Positions 53,808 to 60,624 of a DNA stretch of 64,000 nt are shown in pieces. The translations under genes and the position numbers were made by a program. Every line of letters begins with the position of its first letter. Positions within the stretch are counted from its first letter, which is position 1. The notes under the pieces were generated by a model that was not told where the DNA came from, searched no databases, and was given only the letters and a program-made list of their open reading frames with translations. The DNA comes from Pseudomonas reinekei (GTDB taxonomy: Bacteria > Pseudomonadota > Gammaproteobacteria > Pseudomonadales > Pseudomonadaceae): assembly GCF_001945365.1 (NCBI RefSeq), contig NZ_MSTQ01000025.1, positions 1 through 64,000 of the forward strand, written 5' to 3'.

Positions 53808-53987
53808 ATGATGAATAGCGAAAATTTTGGAGAAGTTCTTTATCTTGGTGATGAGTTTGAATACGGCTCATACCCACACATGGCTGGAGGATCTGGCGGT
53901 CAAGGCGGTTGTAGTGGTGGAAGCGGCGGAAGCGGTGGGAGTGGAGGGAATGCCGTAACTCCTCAGGTATTGTCCGACAACGACTGA
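53808..53987 (+). CDS. Microcin B17-like (LAP/TOMM) precursor peptide
   Basis: A 59-residue peptide (start ATG 53808; a second ATG follows at once). Leader: residues 1-26, acidic, with Phe7-Gly-Glu-Val-Leu11, the F-x3-L pattern that McbB-type proteins grip in microcin B17 (leader 'EFGVVL'). Core: residues 27-47 are Gly/Ser runs with one Cys, and Cys35-Ser36 lies in GGQGGCSGG, like the GCSG bis-heterocycle site of B17. Ser at 29, 39, 42, 45 lie in GGSGG context. Tail: NAVTPQVLSDND. The next genes are McbB-F homologues. Likely product: an azole-bearing antibacterial peptide. Confidence 0.9.
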   Translation: MMNSENFGEVLYLGDEFEYGSYPHMAGGSGGQGGCSGGSGGSGGSGGNAVTPQVLSDND

Positions 53988-54000
53988 CAACTCATCAAAT

Positions 54001-54032
54001 ATGGCTTTTCTGGTGGTGGCCAGAAAAGCCAT
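54001..54032 (+). promoter_or_regulatory. Hairpin between precursor and synthetase genes
   Basis: A perfect 13-base stem (54001-54013 and 54020-54032, ATGGCTTTTCTGG) with a 6-base loop, 13 bases after the precursor stop and just before the McbB ribosome site. There is no T-run after it, so it is better read as an mRNA stabiliser/processing hairpin or partial terminator that lets the precursor be made in excess. It rules out the ATG at 54001 as start. Confidence 0.75.
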
Positions 54033-54045
54033 GTTAAGGAACTGG

Positions 54046-54906
54046 ATGATGTTAAATATACAAAGCTATGAAATACTTAATTTTCACAATGATAATTTAG
54101 TGGTTTCAAGAAAAGGTGTTTCGAAGATCAGTTCGCCATCTTTGCTGGCAGCGCTGACTCAGTTAAAAAGTTATAAGAATATTTCAAAGTCTGAATTTCT
54201 TGATGTCTTGTCGGAGCATGGCTTAAATCCGGAAGCCGCCTATGGTTTTTTAGAAAAAGCGCTGTCTATTAAAGAAGTCCCGGGTGAGATTTACTTTGAG
54301 AAAACAATTGTGGCCCATGATTGGGACAAAACTACCGGTCTGGAGGCATTGTTAAGAAGTGAGATCGATACCCCTTTGGAAGTAAGTGATATCTCAGACT
54401 CGCTCAAGAACATTGTTCTAGGTAAGAAGTGCTACATTCTAATCGTTTGCATGAGTTATGATTATGATTTTATAAAGAAAATATACTTCGATATTGTAAG
54501 CGCTGCGCCGGACTGCGCGATCAGTGTTTGTTATCGGTCGGGTAATTCGTTCTGTATCAGTCAGCCGTACTTGCCGAAAGTAGGAAATCCATGTCATTTT
54601 TGTAGCATAGACAGGCTGATAAACTATGAGGAATATCATAGTGGTAGGAATACTTGGTCCAGGCTGCTTCATTTTTGCAAAAATAAGCATATAGCCGTTC
54701 CTGCGGACTCATTAAATATCCTGCCGCGATCATTGGTTGTTGGAGCGATTGTAAAGAAAATAAAGCTGCTAACGCATCCTGGTAGTGAGTATCGATATCA
54801 GGACAATGTACTGCAAGACTCTTATATTGATTTTAATGAAAACTTCGTGAGGGATGTTTCGGCTTCTCATTGGAATATGTGCGACTGCTCGAGGGTGCAG
54901 GGATGA
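54046..54906 (+). CDS. McbB-like zinc protein of the azoline synthetase
   Basis: A 286-residue homologue of McbB, the E1-like partner that binds the leader and passes the peptide to the YcaO enzyme. N-terminal about 80 residues form the leader-binding (RRE-like) part. The zinc site is Cys183-x2-Cys186 (GNPCHFC) and Cys279-x-Cys281 (NMCDC). I chose ATG 54046 (or 54049): AAGGA is 5-8 bases before, after the hairpin. It overlaps the next gene by 4 bases (ATGA). Codons are AT-rich. Confidence 0.85.
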   Translation: MMLNIQSYEILNFHNDNLVVSRKGVSKISSPSLLAALTQLKSYKNISKSEFLDVLSEHGLNPEAAYGFLEKALSIKEVPGEIYFEKTIVAHDWDKTTGLEALLRSEIDTPLEVSDISDSLKNIVLGKKCYILIVCMSYDYDFIKKIYFDIVSAAPDCAISVCYRSGNSFCISQPYLPKVGNPCHFCSIDRLINYEEYHSGRNTWSRLLHFCKNKHIAVPADSLNILPRSLVVGAIVKKIKLLTHPGSEYRYQDNVLQDSYIDFNENFVRDVSASHWNMCDCSRVQG

Positions 54907-55700
54907 AGTATATACCCCATGATTATTATCTGAGGTTTATGAGTTCAACTGTTCATGCGGAGATCTTGGATTTTCACGTAAAAGGAAATTATACGATCCA
55001 TGATGCATTCAGACATGCTACTCGTCTTCATAATGTCAGCGATCAGCAGCTTGCTCAGTTAACCGGGAGCGAACTTCGGCTTTATCCGGATCTAAATTTG
55101 GAATTCCCTTTTGGCTCTGAATCGAACTCGGATGTTTGTCGTGATGAATCATGTGAGACCTTCTCCAGTACAAATATAGTTTTTTCGAAGCTAGAAAAGC
55201 TAATGTCTCCTCTACTATCTACAAGAGAAGGTAGTTATAAGCGTGGATATCCAAGTGGTGGTGCGCTATATCCAGTCGAGATATTTATTTGTTCTCTGAT
55301 GGATGATGAGGAAAGTTGGCCGTGTCCTGAAAAAATCTTGCATCTACTACCGCGGTCGAGGCGGTTTGAAGTAATGCAGGGTACACAAAATATCGAAGAT
55401 TTTAAGAGGGCAATTTTGTCATCTCCAGGCAATATTGGCACACCCCGTATAGCGATAGTTTATGCCGTCTACATACCTAAAACGTTATTTAAGTATAGAT
55501 ATCGAGGGTACAGACTTTCGCTCATGGAGGTTGGATCAATTTACATGCTGATCGAATTGCAAGCCAAAAAGCTTGGATTGCGATGCAGGTTGTGGTCCGC
55601 ATACACAGACACGATGCTGTGTAAGGCAATAGGACTTAATCCAACTCTTTTCTTTCCTATGTGTGTGCACTTCATTGGTGAGCAATGTGATTCTATATAA
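54903..55700 (+). CDS. McbC-like FMN azoline dehydrogenase
   Basis: A 265-residue SagB/McbC-type nitroreductase-fold enzyme that oxidises azolines to azoles. The family block 'KRGYPSGGALYPVEIFI' (residues 113-129) and 'LMEVGSIYMLIELQAKKLGL' are present. The ATG at 54903 overlaps the stop of the McbB gene (ATGA). E. coli McbC is 272 residues. Its presence predicts aromatic thiazole/oxazole rings, not only azolines. Confidence 0.87.
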   Translation: MKYIPHDYYLRFMSSTVHAEILDFHVKGNYTIHDAFRHATRLHNVSDQQLAQLTGSELRLYPDLNLEFPFGSESNSDVCRDESCETFSSTNIVFSKLEKLMSPLLSTREGSYKRGYPSGGALYPVEIFICSLMDDEESWPCPEKILHLLPRSRRFEVMQGTQNIEDFKRAILSSPGNIGTPRIAIVYAVYIPKTLFKYRYRGYRLSLMEVGSIYMLIELQAKKLGLRCRLWSAYTDTMLCKAIGLNPTLFFPMCVHFIGEQCDSI

Positions 55701-56886
55701 TTCTAGTCACTACTCAACGTTACCTGGTGCGCTGATTTGTCAGCCAGCCTGCTTACTGTCTCTTCCGTCCTCTGTTGAAGTAGAAGACCCTTGGTTAAAC
55801 GGAGGGTCGGGAATAGGGAGCGGTTCCTCCTCTATCAAAGCGGCGCTAGGTGAGTACTTTGAAAGACGGCATTTCTATATGGAGGTTAAGTCCGACGTAG
55901 TAGGGGATATCACTTATACATTGTCGGGCTTGGAGGCTGGTGAATTTATCTATGCTTTTTCTCAAACTAATGAAAGTGGTTTGACATCCGCACAGCTTGC
56001 CAAGAAATCATATAATTTGACGGAAGTGTTGCGTGTATCGGATTTTTCATATTGTCACATACCTACTGCATGTATTTCTCTTAACTATAATAAAATAGAA
56101 AGTGAAAATTCAGTATGTCCGCTGCGAGATACATGTGGTTGCTGTTTTCACTACCGATTTGAGGGCGCTGCTTTTGGATCGATAAAGGAATATCTGGAAA
56201 GGCAGTTTCTGGCAAGATTTTGGCTCACAAAGGAATGCACTCGGCTGGTTTTTGAGCCTGACATAAAAATGGCGCTAAGTGAAAGTCGTGCTTGTACATT
56301 ATACGATGCACTGTGCAGGTCAGGTGAGATTACGGTTATCGATATAACAGATTATGATTACCCAGGTGTATGTTTGTTGGCTGTTTACGGTCAAAAGGAT
56401 AATAAACGTCATGTTCGGTATTGTGCTGGAATGTCGTATGCGGAAACGCTAAGTACCGCACTTGAGAAATCAATCTATGAGTTGTGGCAAACCTATAGGT
56501 TCATTGATTTGTTTCGGGCTACTGAGGGTGATGTCGAAGAGGTTAAGGATTCATATTTAAGATATTTTTTAAGCTGTAACACCTATGGAATATATAAGGA
56601 GATAACTTCGGTAAGATTCCGTGGCTCGAACACATCAGAGTCTTCGCTTGAATTTAACTTGTCTGGTCTTTTGGCTGCGCTCAAGTCCCAGCGGATTGAT
56701 GGTTATCTTTATGTTAATTCTCTTGTGATGGAGAGCAGTCTGTATTTTTACTGTAAGTATGTTTCTCCCAATTTGTTTTTGCATATGAATAATTCCAGGG
56801 GGATAAATTTTCACAATAAATACTCTGATAGATTTATGGGGCAAGTATTTTCTGAGCGGAAGAAAATTATGGTTCCATTTCCATAA
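55678..56886 (+). CDS. McbD-like YcaO cyclodehydratase
   Basis: About 402 residues, the ATP-using enzyme that turns Ser/Cys into oxazoline/thiazoline. Matches to E. coli McbD are clear: GEYFERRHF (ATP/Mg-binding Glu), 'RDTCGCCFHY' as against its RDTCGCSFHG, 'GMSYAETLSTALEKSIYELW', FLHMNNSRGI, and the C-terminal VPFP, the proline-rich end that LAP YcaO proteins need. It begins inside the McbC gene; the start is a GTG at 55678 or 55687. Confidence 0.9.
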   Translation: MSNVILYNSSHYSTLPGALICQPACLLSLPSSVEVEDPWLNGGSGIGSGSSSIKAALGEYFERRHFYMEVKSDVVGDITYTLSGLEAGEFIYAFSQTNESGLTSAQLAKKSYNLTEVLRVSDFSYCHIPTACISLNYNKIESENSVCPLRDTCGCCFHYRFEGAAFGSIKEYLERQFLARFWLTKECTRLVFEPDIKMALSESRACTLYDALCRSGEITVIDITDYDYPGVCLLAVYGQKDNKRHVRYCAGMSYAETLSTALEKSIYELWQTYRFIDLFRATEGDVEEVKDSYLRYFLSCNTYGIYKEITSVRFRGSNTSESSLEFNLSGLLAALKSQRIDGYLYVNSLVMESSLYFYCKYVSPNLFLHMNNSRGINFHNKYSDRFMGQVFSERKKIMVPFP

Positions 56887-56898
56887 TAAGGGTGACTC

Positions 56899-57642
56899 AT
56901 GAAAAATTTCACAATATCAAGATCTTGCGCGCTTACGTGGTTGTTTGTGAAGGAACAGCTAAAAGAACCTGTTGCACTCTTTTGGATTATTCTTTCGCCG
57001 GTAGTAACCTATTATTTGCTTGCATACTCCAGGGGAGACGTCTTTTCTTCGGGTATGAGCTATTTAGAAAGCACTTCTTGGTTTCACGCTTATATTTCAT
57101 CTAGTGTCGCTTTTTTTGGCTTCTCCTTTTACATTGTGGGCAGAAGAGAAAGTGGATTCATTCGGTCGTTTGTATACACATCCGAAGCTAAGTTGATATT
57201 TATGTTGGCGCAGTTTTTTGCTTACTCACTTATTTCTTTGATTTACTGTGCCGTTTTCTATGTGTTGACATGTTTTTCTTTTGGAGGCTTCGATGCGGCT
57301 GCGTTGTTATCGATTTTCCCTCGATTTTATATTTGCTATGTATTGTTTTGTGTGCCTGGAATTCTGTTGAGCTTGTTGCCTGTTAGTTTTCAGAATGCCA
57401 ATACAATTTTGTCCGTTACGTCATTTGGAATGCTTGTGTGGGGTGTTATAAGTGTTCGCGACTTACACCCTGTATTGGATATTATCAACAGATTTAACCC
57501 GTTGTACGTTGCAAATAAAATAATGGTAGGGGGGGTTGAAAGACATCCAGTTTTGATGTTGGGGGTTTTCTTTTCTTTCGTTGGTGTGTTCTTGTTGTCC
57601 TTGCGGTTTATGCGCATAAATCCAGTGTGGAGTCGATATTGA
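56899..57642 (+). CDS. McbE-like ABC exporter permease
   Basis: A 247-residue membrane protein with six hydrophobic helices (ABC-2 style), similar in size and place to McbE. With the ATPase behind it, it should export the mature peptide and give self-protection. It starts 12 bases after the YcaO gene with AAGGGTGACTC as ribosome site. Confidence 0.88.
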   Translation: MKNFTISRSCALTWLFVKEQLKEPVALFWIILSPVVTYYLLAYSRGDVFSSGMSYLESTSWFHAYISSSVAFFGFSFYIVGRRESGFIRSFVYTSEAKLIFMLAQFFAYSLISLIYCAVFYVLTCFSFGGFDAAALLSIFPRFYICYVLFCVPGILLSLLPVSFQNANTILSVTSFGMLVWGVISVRDLHPVLDIINRFNPLYVANKIMVGGVERHPVLMLGVFFSFVGVFLLSLRFMRINPVWSRY

Positions 57643-58376
57643 TGTGTATTATAAAAGCTAGTTCGCTTTGTTTTGAATATTCTGAAAAAACAATATTCAA
57701 TGACGCATCTATCAGTGTGGCTCCAGGTTCAATCACTGGTCTGCTGGGTCCAAACGGCTCTGGGAAAACTACCTTTTTCGATATTGTGTGCGGCTTGAAA
57801 AAGGCGAAAAAAGGGCAACTTGTCAATAGATGTGTCAGGCAGCTTTACTTGTCCCAGACGATCATGACGCCTCCGGTGCTGCGTATGTTCGATATCTTTA
57901 AAATCACTACATTACTTTGCTCTCCGATCCGAATGTCGCAAGAGCAAGCTTTGAAAAAGCTCGCTGTATGGAGCCCGGAAATAATAGAACGATATAAAGA
58001 AATTTGGAGTAAAAAGTCTTCTGTTTGCAGCTATGGCGAAAAGCGTTGGTTCTTTACTCTATCATTGCTGGCGGTAGGCGCGGATCTGGTGATACTAGAT
58101 GAACCCACCGCAGGAGTTGATCCTGAGTTCAGACACTACATTTGGAAGTGTTTGCGTGGAGCTGCTGGTGAAGGAGCTGCAATTCTAGTGTCTTCACATA
58201 ACATCGAGGAGGTTGTGAGCAACTGTGACAACTTCTATATGATCAGCATGCGAAGGTTTGTACCGTTCAGCTCAGGTAAGGAGTTCTTGGACTCTTACGA
58301 TGCAAGTACTCTGGATGAAGCTTTTATTCGCGCGGCGGCTGCACCCGTGTTCACGGAGCCTTCTGAGCAAAGCTAA
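57642..58376 (+). CDS. McbF-like ABC exporter ATPase
   Basis: A 244-residue ATP-binding protein: Walker A GPNGSGKTT (about residue 37-45), Walker B VILDEPTAGVDP, H-loop SSHNIEE. The signature loop is CSYGEKRW, not the usual LSGGQ, as in poorly conserved peptide-exporter ATPases. ATG at 57642 overlaps the permease stop by one base. Last gene of the cluster; the next 200 bases return to ordinary composition. No McbG-like pentapeptide gene follows. Confidence 0.9.
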   Translation: MCIIKASSLCFEYSEKTIFNDASISVAPGSITGLLGPNGSGKTTFFDIVCGLKKAKKGQLVNRCVRQLYLSQTIMTPPVLRMFDIFKITTLLCSPIRMSQEQALKKLAVWSPEIIERYKEIWSKKSSVCSYGEKRWFFTLSLLAVGADLVILDEPTAGVDPEFRHYIWKCLRGAAGEGAAILVSSHNIEEVVSNCDNFYMISMRRFVPFSSGKEFLDSYDASTLDEAFIRAAAAPVFTEPSEQS

Positions 58377-58584
58377 ATCCCGCTCCTTATGTCGCATACC
58401 TGCCCCCGCCGGTTCTAATGCGCAATCTGGCACAACCGCCAACACAACTGGCACGCAGGGCAAAACCTGTCGGCCAGCGACCGCCCACAATCCCTCTCAA
58501 CCTGCCGGTGCACCGTTGCCCCGGCACTTTCAGTGTTGGCGTTCGCTGGCTGGCGAGCGCGTGGATTTTCAAGGGCGTTTTCTT

Positions 58585-58974
58585 ATGTTCACCACCCTGC
58601 GTTTGCCCCTCATCGGTTTGCTGTCATTGACCCTGGCCCAGGCTGCGCTGGCTGCCGATTGCGCAACGGTGCAAAGCCGGGGCGCCGAAGTGTTTGCCAA
58701 TGAATGCGGGGTTTGCCATGCCGTGGCCAAAGGCGCGGTCGGCATGATGGGGCCGAACCTGGCGGGTGTGGTCGGGCGCAAGTCCGGTTCACTGGAGGGC
58801 TTCAACTACTCCCAGGCCATGCGCAACAAGAACATTGACTGGCAAGCCGAGAACATCGAACAACTGATTACCCAACCCCAGGCGTACGTGCCGGGCACCT
58901 ACATGCCTTACATGGGCATGGCGTCGGCGGACGATCGCCAGGCTGTGGTGTGCTACCTCAAAGAACAACACTAA
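58585..58974 (+). CDS. Small c-type cytochrome
   Basis: A 129-residue periplasmic cytochrome: signal peptide (about 1-23, AALAA), haem site CGVCH (about residue 41-45), axial Met in 'TYMPYMGM' near the C-terminus, class I fold. It starts after AAGGGCGTTTTCTT. It precedes the FeaB-like gene by 135 bases with a REP between. It may serve the amine dehydrogenase as electron acceptor (inference from place). Confidence 0.85.
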   Translation: MFTTLRLPLIGLLSLTLAQAALAADCATVQSRGAEVFANECGVCHAVAKGAVGMMGPNLAGVVGRKSGSLEGFNYSQAMRNKNIDWQAENIEQLITQPQAYVPGTYMPYMGMASADDRQAVVCYLKEQH

Positions 58975-59004
58975 GCGGCTGGTTAGTTTTCTGACCAACC
59001 AATC

Positions 59005-59090
59005 CCTGTGGGAGCTGGCCTGCCAGCGAAGGCGGCCTTGAGTATTGCAGTGCCCGTGAAGGCGCATTCGCCAGCAAGCCGGCTCCTACG
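59005..59090. repeat. REP pair between the cytochrome and feaB
   Basis: CTGTGGGAGCTGGCCTGCC near 59005 and CCAGCAAGCCGGCTCCTACG ending 59090 are imperfect inverted copies of the genomic REP. Confidence 0.65.
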
Positions 59091-59109
59091 TCTGTATGAA
59101 AGGTGATTT

Positions 59110-60600
59110 ATGAGCAACGTTGAAATTCTGCCGCAGGTCACTGCATTCCTGGATCGTCGTCACGGCTGCTTCATCGACGGGCAATGGGTGTTGGCCGAAG
59201 GCGACAGCATCGCCGTGGTCAACCCGGCCACCGGGCAGACCCTGTGCGAAACCCTCGATGCGCCACTGGACATCGTCGAACGTGCCGTGCAGTCATCGCA
59301 CAAGGCGTTCAAGTCAGGCGTCTGGTCGAGCCTGCGTCCGGCCGACCGTGAACGCATCCTGCTGAATTTCACCCGCTTGGTGGAAGAACACGCTGAAGAA
59401 CTGGCGCAGCTCGAAACCCTGAGCCAGGGCAAGTCGATCAACATGGCCCGCGCGCTGGATTTGAACGCGACTGTGGAATTCATGCGCTACATGTCCGGCT
59501 GGGCGACCAAGATCGAAGGGCAGACCTTCGACGTGTCGATCCCGCTGCCACCGGGTGCCAGGTTCACCGCGTTCACCAAGCGCGAGCCGGTGGGCGTTGT
59601 GGTCGGCATTGTGCCGTGGAACTTCCCGCTGCTGATTGCTGCGTGGAAACTGATGCCGGCGCTGGCCACCGGGTGCACCGTCATCATCAAACCGGCGATG
59701 GAAACCCCGTTGACCGCCATGCGCCTGGCCGAACTGGCGCTCGAAGCGGGTATTCCGGCGGGTGTGTTCAACGTCGTCACCGGTGGTGGTGCTTCGGTGG
59801 GGGGCGTGCTGACTTCGCATCCGCTGGTGAGCAAAGTGTCGTTCACCGGGTCCACCGCCGTGGGCAAGAGCGTTGGCGTGGCGTGCATGGAAAACATGAC
59901 GCGTTTCTCCCTGGAACTGGGCGGGAAAAACCCGATGATCGTGCTCGCCGATGCCGACATCGGAAAAGCCGTGCAGGGCGCAATTCTCGGCGGCCTGCTG
60001 AACAATGGTCAGGTGTGTGCGGCAGCTTCGCGTTTCTATGTGCATCGCTCGATTCACGACCAGTTTGTTGAAGCCCTTGCGGCGGCTGTCTCGTCGATGC
60101 CCATTGGCGATGGCATGAACTGCGACGCGGCAATCAACCCGCTGGTGTCGCGCAAACAACAGCAAAGCGTACTCAAGCACATCGAGCTGGCCCGCAAGGA
60201 AGGGGCACGCGTGGTGACCGGTGGCGAGTTGCTGGAGGGCGACGGTTTCTTTGTGCAGCCGACCATTCTGGCCGACATCGACCACAGCATGGCCGTGGCC
60301 CGCGAAGAGGTGTTCGGCCCGGTGTTGGGCGTGATGCCATTCGACGATGAAGACGCCGTTATCGCGCTTGCCAACGACAACCGCTACGGCCTGGCCGCCA
60401 GCCTGTGGACCAACGATCTGGGCAAAGCCATGAACCTGGTGCCACGTATCGAAGCCGGCACGGTGTGGGTCAACGCCCACGTGCTGCTCGACCCGGCGAT
60501 GCCGTTCGGTGGGGTCAAGCAGTCGGGCATGGGCCGTGAGTTCGGCCGTGCGGTGATCGAGGCTTACACCGAGCTCAAGTCGGTGTGCATCGCCCACTGA
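59110..60600 (+). CDS. feaB: Arylacetaldehyde (phenylacetaldehyde-type) dehydrogenase
   Basis: A 496-residue NAD-dependent aldehyde dehydrogenase closely like E. coli FeaB along its length: 'AFLDRRHGCFIDGQWV' at the start, 'LETLSQGKSI', 'PWNFPLLIAAWKLMPALATG', general base Glu in LELGGKNP, catalytic Cys in NNGQVCAAASR (about residue 302), 'TVWVNAHVLLDPAMPFGG'. It should turn the aldehyde from the amine dehydrogenase (phenyl-, hydroxyphenyl- or indole-acetaldehyde) into the acid, the last giving indole-3-acetate for iac. Likely under FeaR-type control. Confidence 0.92.
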   Translation: MSNVEILPQVTAFLDRRHGCFIDGQWVLAEGDSIAVVNPATGQTLCETLDAPLDIVERAVQSSHKAFKSGVWSSLRPADRERILLNFTRLVEEHAEELAQLETLSQGKSINMARALDLNATVEFMRYMSGWATKIEGQTFDVSIPLPPGARFTAFTKREPVGVVVGIVPWNFPLLIAAWKLMPALATGCTVIIKPAMETPLTAMRLAELALEAGIPAGVFNVVTGGGASVGGVLTSHPLVSKVSFTGSTAVGKSVGVACMENMTRFSLELGGKNPMIVLADADIGKAVQGAILGGLLNNGQVCAAASRFYVHRSIHDQFVEALAAAVSSMPIGDGMNCDAAINPLVSRKQQQSVLKHIELARKEGARVVTGGELLEGDGFFVQPTILADIDHSMAVAREEVFGPVLGVMPFDDEDAVIALANDNRYGLAASLWTNDLGKAMNLVPRIEAGTVWVNAHVLLDPAMPFGGVKQSGMGREFGRAVIEAYTELKSVCIAH

Positions 60601-60624
60601 CCAGTGCCAGCAGGGTGATCTGCG

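Noticed and set aside
54001..54045. Start of the McbB-like gene at ATG 54001
   Set aside because: The first codons form a perfect hairpin and lack a ribosome site; AAGGA lies just before 54046.
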